Shown: piece after piece, positions 28,101 to 35,911 of the stretch
Layout of the letters: every line of letters starts with the position of its first letter
Position numbering within the stretch: position 1 is the stretch's first letter
Assembly (NCBI GenBank): GCA_963972425.1
Contig: CAXAUF010000006.1
Location: forward strand, 1-64,000
Reading direction: 5' to 3'
Length of the DNA stretch: 64,000 nt
DNA from: Algorimicrobium sp002414705
Lineage (GTDB): Bacteria; Bacteroidota; Bacteroidia; Flavobacteriales; Flavobacteriaceae
Program-made: the position numbers and the translations under genes
The notes under the pieces: model-generated
The model's database searches: none
Seen by the model: the letters and a program-made list of their open reading frames with translations, nothing else
Told to the model about the DNA's origin: nothing

Positions 28101-29256
28101 TCAGCCTTACCAACCACAAATGGTTCCACGTGGTGATTATACGCGTGTGCTAGCTGAGTTTTGGGCAGATGGGCCAGATTCTGAAACACCTCCTGGGCAT
28201 TGGTTTACTTTATTAAATCACGTTTCAGATCATCCATTATTAGAAAAAAGATTTAATGGGTCTGGAGCAGAGTTAGTGCCAGTTGAATGGGACGTGAAGG
28301 CCTATTTTATTTTAGGTGGAGCTATGCACGATGCAGCTATTTCAGCGTGGAGTATTAAAGGATGGCATGATTACATTCGTCCAATTTCAGCCATTCGTTA
28401 TATGGCAGATTTAGGTCAAAGTTCAGATGATCAGTTGGCAAGTTATCATCCACAAGGTATTAAGTTAGAACCTGGTTTTATTGAATTAGTAGAATCTGGC
28501 GATCCCCTTGCTGGTGGTTTTGATCAAAATGTAGGTAAAATAAAATTATATTCTTGGAAAGGTCCAGACTATGTAAGTAATACAGATACAGATACTGCTG
28601 GTGTTGGTTGGATTTTATCAGAAAATTGGTGGCCTTACCAAAGACCTTCATTTGTAACACCGCCTTTTGCCGGATTTGTTTCAGGACATTCTACCTATTC
28701 AAGGGCAGCAGCAGAAGTCATGACTTTAATAACTGGCGATGAATATTTCCCAGGAGGAATGGGTGAATTTATTGCATATAAAAATGACTTTTTAGTTTTT
28801 GAAGAAGGACCATCTGTTGATGTTACGCTTCAATGGGCTACATATCGTGATGCATCCGATCAATGTAGTTTATCCAGAATTTGGGGAGGAATACATCCTC
28901 CAGCTGATGATATTCCAGGCCGTGTAATTGGTGAAACTATTGGTGTGGAAGCTTATAATTTTGCTATTCCTTACTTTAGTGGTGCTACCTTAGGAGTTGA
29001 TAGTTTTGTCGTTAATTCGTCAACTATATATCCTAATCCAGTAGCTTCTGGTGGTACAATTAGTATTACTAATGCCAATCCTAGTGATAACTATAAATTG
29101 TATGATGTAAGTGGTCGTTATATAACTATTTCTAATACACAATTTGATGGTTTTAATGGAACTGCAAGAATAACCATTCCTCCAACAACTGCTAGTGGTG
29201 TGTATATTCTATCTGGAAGTAACTTTTCGCATAAAATAATTGTTAGTGGTAACTAA
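25186..29256 (+). CDS. Secreted FG-GAP/UnbV + vanadium-haloperoxidase-type fusion with T9SS tail
   Basis: A 1356-aa exported multidomain protein. Order: signal peptide (LLKTFLGSLFCIAFAVQTSAQ); FG-GAP/VCBS repeats (about 30-410) with many DxDxDG-type Ca-binding loops such as DFDGDN and DYDNDGFLD; an ASPIC/UnbV domain (about 425-512); a Cys-containing linker FGCTDPTSCSYNP (about 527); an Ig/PKD-like segment; then a vanadium-haloperoxidase/PAP2 domain (about 640-1265). The vanadate/phosphate signature is complete: Lys1058-x6-Arg1065-Pro, SGH (1166-1168) and Ser-Arg1231-x5-His1237-x3-Asp1241. A T9SS type A sorting domain (about 1279-1356, YPNPVASG to GVYILSG) ends it. The likely activity is halide oxidation or phosphatase; this is inference. 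The ATG at 25186 is preferred over an upstream TTG. Confidence 0.88.
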   Translation: MRRNQLLKTFLGSLFCIAFAVQTSAQVFQRADAVSGLGNLEQNSGVAVADFDGDNVMDIFVVAEAIDVNGIERTHSKLFKNNNDGSFTDVTVVAGLNNMLISDFSQDGVFYSFDGFKQGAFWGDYNNDGFPDLFITNTFNVLLYQNNGDGTFSNITTSAGFNLATNCQYMGATWFDYDNDGFLDIYINDWGGCSTNLLYHNNADGTFTDVTVSTGIAEVTSRQSFTAMPFDINEDGFMDLYVSNDFDELNYLYINNAGVSFTEQANAVGLDNNFDDMGISMSDFNNDGFFDFFITGIDQTALFVNSGVNTYTEQSLTNNIAGNGWAWGNTMADFDLDGDEDLFIANGYTFENRNAEYNVYYKNKYVEGNNNFENATIASNLHDLTISIEALDFDYDNDGDLDLYLTNSDSYSFLYENTTLNVGVANLVHFFKVSLEGTTSNKSAIGTQVTITTNSGSFTRYFNGVGFLGQSMKPVHFGLNADTQISDVTIKWPSGLVESYQNIASDSHYKATEGVGMVDLMISPSVKIFGCTDPTSCSYNPLATVDDGSCTYLPSGVITGATTVGFIDEETYTYPLSDPGSTLAWTVTGGELVSGQGTNSLVVRWGINDTGHLTVKETSSLCSSPTIELDVDIVIFETPDNVSIARLWNEALLEAIRKDFARPTVHARNLFHSSVAMYDIWAIYDKIENPGNGQHAVPYMVGNTVHGFTSTLQNFTPLEGNIVSINKAVSYAMYRLLTHRFQNSPGVFQTQQRFDFLMDQLGYTTGVTSTDYTTGNAAELGNYIGQVLIDYGNSDGAREATGYDNAYYEPFNPPLAPAYEAVSLINPNRWQSLSLDTYIDQSGNLIDGDVINFLSPEWGDVMPFAMTDDDKDTFQRDGDDYNVYHNPANPPYIDNTNTSVSSDAYKWNFSMVSVWGSHLDPADGVMWDISPGAIGNTPISTFPSDYTQYPTFYNRVVGGDPGTGRNLNPVTNQPYQPQMVPRGDYTRVLAEFWADGPDSETPPGHWFTLLNHVSDHPLLEKRFNGSGAELVPVEWDVKAYFILGGAMHDAAISAWSIKGWHDYIRPISAIRYMADLGQSSDDQLASYHPQGIKLEPGFIELVESGDPLAGGFDQNVGKIKLYSWKGPDYVSNTDTDTAGVGWILSENWWPYQRPSFVTPPFAGFVSGHSTYSRAAAEVMTLITGDEYFPGGMGEFIAYKNDFLVFEEGPSVDVTLQWATYRDASDQCSLSRIWGGIHPPADDIPGRVIGETIGVEAYNFAIPYFSGATLGVDSFVVNSSTIYPNPVASGGTISITNANPSDNYKLYDVSGRYITISNTQFDGFNGTARITIPPTTASGVYILSGSNFSHKIIVSGN

Positions 29257-29278
29257 TAAAATTATCTAATTTTATAAT

Positions 29279-29309
29279 AAAAAAAGGCTGCTAATTGCAG
29301 CCTTTTTTT
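29279..29309 (+). terminator. Terminator of the haloperoxidase-type fusion gene
   Basis: Stem AAGGCTGC/GCAGCCTT extended by A/T pairs, loop TAATT, seven Ts at the end. Confidence 0.88.
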
Positions 29310-29346
29310 ATTATAAAACGATGCATAAGAATATTTTAAAAAATCA

Positions 29347-29354
29347 TAGTTTTG
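29347..29354 (+). promoter_or_regulatory. -7 promoter box for the CtlX-type gene
   Basis: TAGTTTTG, exact TAnnTTTG match 18 nt before the ATG at 29373. It overlaps the alternative upstream TTG start, which argues for the ATG. Confidence 0.55.
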
Positions 29355-29372
29355 TATTTCAAAAAATACATC

Positions 29373-30305
29373 ATGCCACAAACAACAAATACCATATTAA
29401 TGATTCGTCCAGTTCATTTTAGAATGAACGAACAAACAGCAGTAAATAATTATTTTCAGGAAGATTTAGATCTCAAAAATGCTGAAATTAATAGAAAGGC
29501 TCAAGAGGAGTTTGATGCTTTTGTAGAAAAACTGCGTGCTGTTGGTGTTACGGTAATTGTTGAAGATGATATAGAATCTTTAAACGCTCCTGATTCAATT
29601 TTCCCTAATAACTGGGTTAGTTTTCACGAAAATGGCGATGTGGCTTTGTATCCTATGTTTGCAGAAAATAGACGTGTAGAAAGACGGGAAGATCTATTTT
29701 TGCGTTTGGAAGACGCTGGTTTTAAAATTGAAAACATAATCGATTATACAGAAGCCGAAAATGAAGGTGTGTTTTTAGAAGGAACAGGAAGCCTCTTATT
29801 AGACAGAATTAATAAAAAAGCCTATTGCGCATTATCTGCTAGAGCAGATGAGGATTTATTTATCGAGTTCTGTGAAGATTTTGATTATGCACCTATTGTA
29901 TTTACCGCTAATCAAACGGTAGATAATAAGCGCTTACCAATTTATCATACCAACGTAATGATGTGTTTAGCCGAAAAATTTGCGGTTATCTGTTTGGATA
30001 GTATAGATGATAAAAAAGAACGCAAATTAGTTGTAAATAATTTAAAAGCTGATGGTAAAGCAATTATTACTATTACAGAAGCGCAAATGCATCAGTTTGC
30101 AGGAAATATGCTTCAAGTTCAAGGGCATTTAAATCAACGTTATTTAGTTATGAGTCAAGCTGCTCATGATGCTTTAACTGAACAACAGATTAAAGAAATT
30201 GAAAAACATTGTCCAATATTATCAAGTTCTTTGGAAACAATTGAAACCTGTGGTGGTGGAAGCGCACGTTGTATGATGGCTGAAATTTTTCTGCCAAAAG
30301 CTTAA
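29373..30305 (+). CDS. ctlX: Citrulline utilization hydrolase CtlX-type protein
   Basis: Guanidine-modifying-superfamily hydrolase (310 aa) resembling arginine deiminase/amidinotransferase. It fits the CtlX family, which by name acts in citrulline use. Motifs: MIRPVHFRMNEQTAVNN at the N-terminus, PDSIFPNNWVSFHENG (about 78), EGTGSLLLDR (about 137), the His-containing YHTNVMMCLA (about 195) and the catalytic Cys region near the end, TCGGGSARCMMAE. Start set at ATG 29373 because the longer frame begins inside the -7 promoter box. No arginine or urea-cycle gene adjoins it, so the physiological substrate is not certain. Confidence 0.82.
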   Translation: MPQTTNTILMIRPVHFRMNEQTAVNNYFQEDLDLKNAEINRKAQEEFDAFVEKLRAVGVTVIVEDDIESLNAPDSIFPNNWVSFHENGDVALYPMFAENRRVERREDLFLRLEDAGFKIENIIDYTEAENEGVFLEGTGSLLLDRINKKAYCALSARADEDLFIEFCEDFDYAPIVFTANQTVDNKRLPIYHTNVMMCLAEKFAVICLDSIDDKKERKLVVNNLKADGKAIITITEAQMHQFAGNMLQVQGHLNQRYLVMSQAAHDALTEQQIKEIEKHCPILSSSLETIETCGGGSARCMMAEIFLPKA

Positions 30306-30310
30306 AAGCT

Positions 30311-32380
30311 TTAAGCTAACGGATTTGTTTTAGGTAACTCAATATAGAATGTTGTGCCTTTATTTAAACCACTTTCAACCCAAATTTTACCCATATTAAG
30401 ATCTATTAATTCTTTACAAATAGTAAGTCCTAAACCAGTACCTTTTTCATTGTTGGTGCCGACTGTAGTAAATGTACTGTTTTTAAATAGTTTGTCTAAA
30501 TTTTCTTGTGCAATACCAACGCCTGTATCTGAAATACTGATAATAGAGCGACCATTACTTATATGGTTTGCTACGGTTATTGTGTCTCCAGATTTGCTGA
30601 ATTTTATGGCATTAGTCAATAAATTTTGAATAACAATTTCAATCATACTACGGTCTGCATACACAAAATCGCGTAATGTTTTATTAAGGAGTGTTATACC
30701 TTTTTTATCTAGTTTCTGTTCTAATAAGTGTGTCTTTTCTTCAAATACTTCTTGAATGTCAAATAAACTCGGCTTGGATTCTAGAGACTGCATTTGGGAT
30801 TTAGACCAGTTTAATAAATTGAAAAGTAATAAAGAGGCATTATTGGCATTTTCACTCAATTCGGGTATAAGTGAATTAAATTCTGTTTGGGTTAAAGAAC
30901 CGTCATTTAATAAATCAATAAACCCTTTTATGGATGTTAATGAATCTTTTAAATCATGAGAAACAATAGAAAACAAACGGTCTTTCACCTTGTTTATATC
31001 TTCTAGATGTTTGGTTTGCTCTAATATAGCTGCGTTTTGTAATTCAATCTTCTGATTTTTTTCTTCTAAATCACGCGTGTATTTTAATCGGCTGTTTCGC
31101 TTGGAGTATACCAAGACAAAAAAGGTAAGTACAATTGCGAATACTGCTAATAATAAATAGAAAACCAATTTTAAATCATTGAGTTTTTTCTCGTTTTCAA
31201 AATTTTCTTGCTCATGTTGCTCCAGGATTTCAGACTCAACCGATTTACTAATGGCATTAATATCTGTTATGGAAGGTATGTTATTGTTAACTTCAACGTG
31301 AGGTGAGGAGGTCTCTTCTAACTTTAAGTTCTGCTTTAAATTATAATAATCTCGTTGCCAATCAAAAGCGCGTTGAAAATTCCCGTTTGTGGAATCTAAA
31401 ACCGTCATCAACCTATAATTCATGAGCAGCTGTTGGTCGTTTTCTAGAGTTTTAGCAATTGCACCTGCTTCTGCTAATTGAATTTCAGCAATATTAGTTT
31501 TGTTCTGTTGTAAATTAAGCTTTCCTAAATTGTTTAAAGAAATTAGTAAACCTAATTGATTGTTGGTTTGTCTATTTAATTTAAGACCTTCTAGCAAATA
31601 CCCTGTAGCAACATCATAATCTTTAAACTGAAGATATTCACCACCTAATCTTGGTAAAATTTCACCTTTTAAAGAATCATTTTCTACGCTTAAGTCTCGG
31701 AGTACCTTTTCATAATAATCAATAGCCTTACGGTTTTCTTTTTCAAGCGAATACAGTTCAGCAAGCTTTTTATGAGTTGTAATGATACCATCTTTGTTAT
31801 TCAAAACTTTCTCAACGGCCAAACGTTTAAGATTGAATTCAATAGCTTTAGCACGGCTGTTAATATGCTCATAAGCGTTTGCTAAATTTTTATAAGCGGA
31901 ACATAATTCAGTGTGTAAGCCACGTTTTTCTAACTCAACAATGGCAGATAAGGAATACTGTAATCCTTTATTGTAATTGCCTCGTGCTATTTCTATAAGA
32001 CCGATACTGTTGTTTACTTTTGCAATACTTAAGGTGTCTTTTAAAGTAATAAATAAGTCTTTAGATTTTGTGTAATTATCAATGGCATTAATATAGTCGT
32101 CTCTTTCTGCAAAAATTAAAGCTTTGTAATAAGCTATTTCTGCATTTCCTTTTTGATAGTTTAAAGCATTAGATAATTTTTCGCTTTCAGAAATAAATTT
32201 TAAAGATTTTGAATATTCTTTACTATCATAAAGCGATTTAATAAGCTTTAAAGAGGTTTCAACTTTGGATGTATCTGAGTTTTGAAAAGCTAATTGTATA
32301 GTAAGACTATCCTGCTCTTTTGTTTGGGAGAAACAAATAGAAACAGAAAGAAAAATTAATAAAGTTATTAATTGCCTCAT
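30311..32380 (-). CDS. TPR-containing sensor histidine kinase
   Basis: Membrane sensor kinase (689 aa) of a two-component system. A signal peptide (MRQLITLLIFLSVSICFSQ) exports a periplasmic sensor made of about seven tetratricopeptide repeats (about 30-360). A single membrane helix (about 405-428) and a coiled coil lead to a HisKA domain with phospho-acceptor His475 in SIVSHDLKDSL and an ATPase domain with N box NLLTNAIKFS, G1 DTGVGIAQ and G2 GTGLGLTICKEL. No receiver domain is fused and no response regulator is adjacent. The ATG at 32380 is preferred because the signal peptide starts there. It converges on the CtlX-type gene with a 5-nt gap. Confidence 0.9.
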   Translation of the reverse strand: MRQLITLLIFLSVSICFSQTKEQDSLTIQLAFQNSDTSKVETSLKLIKSLYDSKEYSKSLKFISESEKLSNALNYQKGNAEIAYYKALIFAERDDYINAIDNYTKSKDLFITLKDTLSIAKVNNSIGLIEIARGNYNKGLQYSLSAIVELEKRGLHTELCSAYKNLANAYEHINSRAKAIEFNLKRLAVEKVLNNKDGIITTHKKLAELYSLEKENRKAIDYYEKVLRDLSVENDSLKGEILPRLGGEYLQFKDYDVATGYLLEGLKLNRQTNNQLGLLISLNNLGKLNLQQNKTNIAEIQLAEAGAIAKTLENDQQLLMNYRLMTVLDSTNGNFQRAFDWQRDYYNLKQNLKLEETSSPHVEVNNNIPSITDINAISKSVESEILEQHEQENFENEKKLNDLKLVFYLLLAVFAIVLTFFVLVYSKRNSRLKYTRDLEEKNQKIELQNAAILEQTKHLEDINKVKDRLFSIVSHDLKDSLTSIKGFIDLLNDGSLTQTEFNSLIPELSENANNASLLLFNLLNWSKSQMQSLESKPSLFDIQEVFEEKTHLLEQKLDKKGITLLNKTLRDFVYADRSMIEIVIQNLLTNAIKFSKSGDTITVANHISNGRSIISISDTGVGIAQENLDKLFKNSTFTTVGTNNEKGTGLGLTICKELIDLNMGKIWVESGLNKGTTFYIELPKTNPLA

Positions 32381-32410
32381 ACAATTATAAAGCCGCAACG
32401 AGAAGTACAA

Positions 32411-32868
32411 TCAAGTTTTATAAATTTCTTGAAATACAACGTTAAAGCAGGTAATGTGTTTGTTAGTTTAAAAAACCCATTAATTTGGGGTCAATAGCAT
32501 TTACTTCACAAAAGTTGTTAAAAGAGATAGAAAATGCTAATTTTTAGGTTTTAATACCAATAAATTAGTTGAAATGACCAATCGTTTTTTATTCAAAAAA
32601 ATGGTTTCCGACAAACGGTAATTATCTTGGAATAACGACACTTTTGTCGATGAAATGCACGTTTAGATTTAATTACAAACAAACCTTTTAAATTGGTTTT
32701 CTATTTGTGGAATTATTTTAATACAGAATCTTAATTTTAATAAAATTAGTTTTGAAGTTTAATGCAAATTAATCTTAGGAAGCGAAATAATTTATCCCAT
32801 AATCTATCCATTTATTTCATGTAAAACTTGTATTAAAATAGTATCTTTGCACTCTTAAAAATGTAAAA
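32411..32868. other. Gene-free interval upstream of argS
   Basis: About 460 nt of AT-rich sequence between the divergent sensor kinase and argS. It contains a small perfect hairpin CGACA-CTTT-TGTCG (32636-32649) and the argS -7 box at the right end. No coding frame was recognised. Its length would allow upstream regulation or a small RNA, but nothing in it proves either. Confidence 0.45.
32842..32849 (+). promoter_or_regulatory. -7 promoter box for argS
   Basis: TATCTTTG, exact TAnnTTTG match 19 nt before the argS ATG, giving a short leader. Confidence 0.6.
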
Positions 32869-34647
32869 ATGAACCTTCAAGAAACCCTTTCAGAATCTGT
32901 AAAGCAAGCTGTAAAATCTATTTATAATGTGGCTGTTTCTTCAGTTGAATTTCAAGCTACTCGAAAAGAATTCCCAGGAGATATAACGGTTGTTGTTTTT
33001 TCTATGTTGCGTGAAGTAAAAGGAAATCCTGTTCAAATCGGTGAGCAAATTGGTCAATTTCTTAAGGATGATTTAAATGTAGTATCAGGTTTTAACGTGG
33101 TTAAAGGGTTTTTAAATATTGAAATTGACGCTGCCTATTATATAGATTTTTTTAATGGTATTTCTCAAAAAAGCGACTTTGGATTTGTTGAGACAAAGAG
33201 TGATGAAAAAGCGGTTATGGTTGAATATTCTTCACCTAATACTAATAAACCGTTGCATTTAGGCCATATTCGAAATAACTTATTAGGATTCAGCGTTTCC
33301 GAAATTTTAAAGGCTTCTGGCAAAAAAGTATACAAAACCCAAATTATTAACGATCGTGGTATTCATATTTGTAAAAGTATGGTGGCATGGCAGAAATTTG
33401 GGAACAAAGAAACTCCAGAATCTAGCGGATTAAAAGGCGATAAGCTGGTTGGAAAATACTATGTGAAGTTCGACCAAGAGTATAAAAAAGAAATTGCGGA
33501 ACTGATTACCCAAGGAAAAACTGAAGTCGAAGCAAAGCAATTAGCACCTATTTTAATGAAAGCTCAAAATATGCTTTTAAAATGGGAAGCAGGTGATGAG
33601 CACGTTGTTTCACTTTGGAAAAAAATGAATTCATGGGTTTATGACGGTTTTGATATCACCTACAAAAATTTAGGTGTTGATTTTGATAAATTGTATTATG
33701 AAAGTCAAACCTATTTGTTAGGAAAAGAATTTGTTGCCGAAGGTTTAAAAACAGGTGTTTTTTATAAAAAAGAAGATGGATCTGTTTGGTGCGATTTAAC
33801 CGAAGATGGACTAGACGAAAAAATAGTTCTGCGTTCTGATGGAACAGCCGTATATATGACACAAGATATTGGTACAGCCATTCAGCGAGTAAAAGATTAT
33901 CCAGATGTTGGAGGTATGGTTTATACCGTTGGGAATGAGCAGGATTATCATTTTCAAGTCTTATTTTTAATCTTGAAGAAGTTAGGTTTTGAATGGGCTA
34001 AAAATCTATTTCATTTAAGTTATGGGATGGTAGATTTGCCAAGTGGAAAAATGAAAAGCCGTGAAGGAACGGTTGTAGATGCTGACGATTTAATGCAAGA
34101 CATGAATGACACAGCCGAAGAAATCTCAAGCGAGCTTGGTAAGCTTGATGGCTATTCTGAAAGCGATAAGCAGGACTTATATAAAACCATTGGAATGGGA
34201 GCTTTAAAATATTATATATTAAAAGTAGATCCTAAAAAGCGTATTTTATTTGACCCAAAAGAGTCTGTCGATTTTCAAGGAAACACAGGGCCTTTCATTC
34301 AATATACTTATGCGCGAATTCAAGCTATTTTAAGAAAAGCTGATTTTGAATTCTCTAAACCTATTTCAGGCATTCAGTTACATGAAAAGGAGCGTGAACT
34401 CATTAAGCAAATAGAGTTGTTTCCAGAAGTAGTTCAGAATGCAGCCAACAATCATAGTCCAGCTCTAATAGCCAACTATGTTTATGATTTGGTAAAAGGC
34501 TTCAATTCGTTTTATCAAAATGTTTCAATTCTTGGAGCTGATTCTAAAACTGAAAAAGTTTTCCGCGTTCAACTATCTCAATCCGTTGCTCAAATTATTA
34601 AAAACGGATTTAGCTTATTGGGCATTCAGGTTCCTGAACGTATGTAG
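32869..34647 (+). CDS. argS: Arginyl-tRNA synthetase
   Basis: Class I aminoacyl-tRNA synthetase charging tRNA-Arg (592 aa). The N-terminal additional domain (about 1-110) is followed by the HIGH signature as SSPNTNKPLHLGHIRNN (about 125-141). Further family blocks are TAVYMTQDIGTA (about 325), YTVGNEQDYHFQVLF (about 350) and the KMSKS-loop equivalent GKMKSREGTVVDADDL (about 396). The C-terminal anticodon-binding region with FIQYTYARIQAILRKA is complete. Confidence 0.96.
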   Translation: MNLQETLSESVKQAVKSIYNVAVSSVEFQATRKEFPGDITVVVFSMLREVKGNPVQIGEQIGQFLKDDLNVVSGFNVVKGFLNIEIDAAYYIDFFNGISQKSDFGFVETKSDEKAVMVEYSSPNTNKPLHLGHIRNNLLGFSVSEILKASGKKVYKTQIINDRGIHICKSMVAWQKFGNKETPESSGLKGDKLVGKYYVKFDQEYKKEIAELITQGKTEVEAKQLAPILMKAQNMLLKWEAGDEHVVSLWKKMNSWVYDGFDITYKNLGVDFDKLYYESQTYLLGKEFVAEGLKTGVFYKKEDGSVWCDLTEDGLDEKIVLRSDGTAVYMTQDIGTAIQRVKDYPDVGGMVYTVGNEQDYHFQVLFLILKKLGFEWAKNLFHLSYGMVDLPSGKMKSREGTVVDADDLMQDMNDTAEEISSELGKLDGYSESDKQDLYKTIGMGALKYYILKVDPKKRILFDPKESVDFQGNTGPFIQYTYARIQAILRKADFEFSKPISGIQLHEKERELIKQIELFPEVVQNAANNHSPALIANYVYDLVKGFNSFYQNVSILGADSKTEKVFRVQLSQSVAQIIKNGFSLLGIQVPERM

Positions 34648-34724
34648 TAAGCCTATACCTGTTAGCTTTTTTTCGAATGGATATCAATAGTTTTCATATT
34701 TGTTATTATATTTAACGTATAAAC

Positions 34725-34732
34725 TAATTTTG
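34725..34732 (+). promoter_or_regulatory. -7 promoter box overlapping a start codon
   Basis: TAATTTTG, exact TAnnTTTG match whose last base is the first base of the GTG start codon at 34732. Either transcription starts inside the apparent reading frame or the box is fortuitous. Confidence 0.35.
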
Positions 34733-35907
34733 TGAATCCTTCCTTTTATTTTAAAACATTCAAGCGTATAACTTTTGTTATAGCTATTTCAGGACTACTG
34801 TATAGTTGTTCGTTGTTAAAAATAGAATCTGCTCAAGAGCCACTTTCTAAACAGGATTTAAATATGCGTTTGCTTACGCAGTCTTTGGTGGCAGAAGCTA
34901 CTAATCGAGTCGAGTTTGCTGCAGATAGCATTATTTTAACGACTACCAATACCGATTTACAAAAACATGCGTATCGTTGGAAAATAGAAACGCTAAACAC
35001 TTTTAAAAATACCGCTTTTCAGAGTTCTCCGAAACTATCTTTAATGGATACGTGGACGTATATGTTGCAAGTTCGTAATTTTATGGAAACAATTGAAGCG
35101 CGAGACTATTTTGGAAATTACACGGATTATGTAGCCCAAGTTTCTCAAGATAATGTGGACGATATTGAAAACAAAGCAAAACAATTTTTCAAACCAGAAA
35201 ATTATAAATTACATCAAGACTTTGCTTCTAAATACGCCAATTCAAATCCTATTTCAAGTGCCAATTTTAATCATAAGCCAGTTCGTTCAGAATATGTTGA
35301 ATTTCTAAAAGTTCCCGATAGTTTGGCATTTACTACGGTAGGTTCTTTGTCTGAAGTGATGTCGAATTTTTCAGATAAATTAACCTATTCTACAGATGCA
35401 GCAGGCAAACAATTTAAATGGAATACCGAATTAATGCTGAAAGAAAAAGGATTTGATTCTGTTCAAATAAAAGATGTCATGGCAACCATTGAAATGAAAG
35501 TGGATAGGTTAAGTGATATTGCAGAAAACACACCAGAAAAATTGAATGTAGCACTCAAATCATTTTCCAATGATATGAGCTATTTGTTTTATAGTCTTAA
35601 TTCAGAAATAGGATTAGTAAGTGAACGTATGGCTTTAGAGCGTCAAGCCATTGATACATTAATTAAACGGGAACGTATAGCTTTCGATAGTATTATTTTA
35701 AGAGAGCGTCAGGCTATGACTTTTGAAGCTGGCGAAATTTCTGTTCGTGTTGTTGACCAAGCCATGTTGCATGTTAAGGATTTAACGGGAACACTTCTGT
35801 TTTATATTGTTTTGCTATTTGCAGTATTACTGTTTCTGCCATTTTTATTGGGTTATTTTGCAGGGAAAATTCATCAGAAAAACAGGCATAACCAGAATAA
35901 AGATTAA
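34732..35907 (+). CDS. Unrecognised lipoprotein with C-terminal membrane helix
   Basis: I do not recognise this 391-aa protein. An N-terminal lipoprotein signal ends in GLLYSC (Cys26). The body is mostly charged and helical, with long stretches of Asn, Asp and Lys. Near the end it has repeated helical units (ERQAIDTLIKRERIAFDS and ILRERQAM, about 300-332) that look like a coiled coil. A strongly hydrophobic segment (LLFYIVLLFAVLLFLPFLLG, about 356-375) precedes a basic tail. A lipid anchor at one end and a membrane helix at the other suggest both ends sit at the inner membrane. The start is GTG; an in-frame stop at 34720 rules out a longer frame. Confidence 0.75.
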   Translation: MNPSFYFKTFKRITFVIAISGLLYSCSLLKIESAQEPLSKQDLNMRLLTQSLVAEATNRVEFAADSIILTTTNTDLQKHAYRWKIETLNTFKNTAFQSSPKLSLMDTWTYMLQVRNFMETIEARDYFGNYTDYVAQVSQDNVDDIENKAKQFFKPENYKLHQDFASKYANSNPISSANFNHKPVRSEYVEFLKVPDSLAFTTVGSLSEVMSNFSDKLTYSTDAAGKQFKWNTELMLKEKGFDSVQIKDVMATIEMKVDRLSDIAENTPEKLNVALKSFSNDMSYLFYSLNSEIGLVSERMALERQAIDTLIKRERIAFDSIILRERQAMTFEAGEISVRVVDQAMLHVKDLTGTLLFYIVLLFAVLLFLPFLLGYFAGKIHQKNRHNQNKD

Positions 35908-35911
35908 AGGT

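Noticed and set aside
32636..32649. Perfect 5-bp hairpin upstream of argS as a possible riboswitch or attenuator
   Set aside because: Too small, more than 190 nt from the argS -7 box, and upstream of it, so it would not be in the argS mRNA from that promoter.
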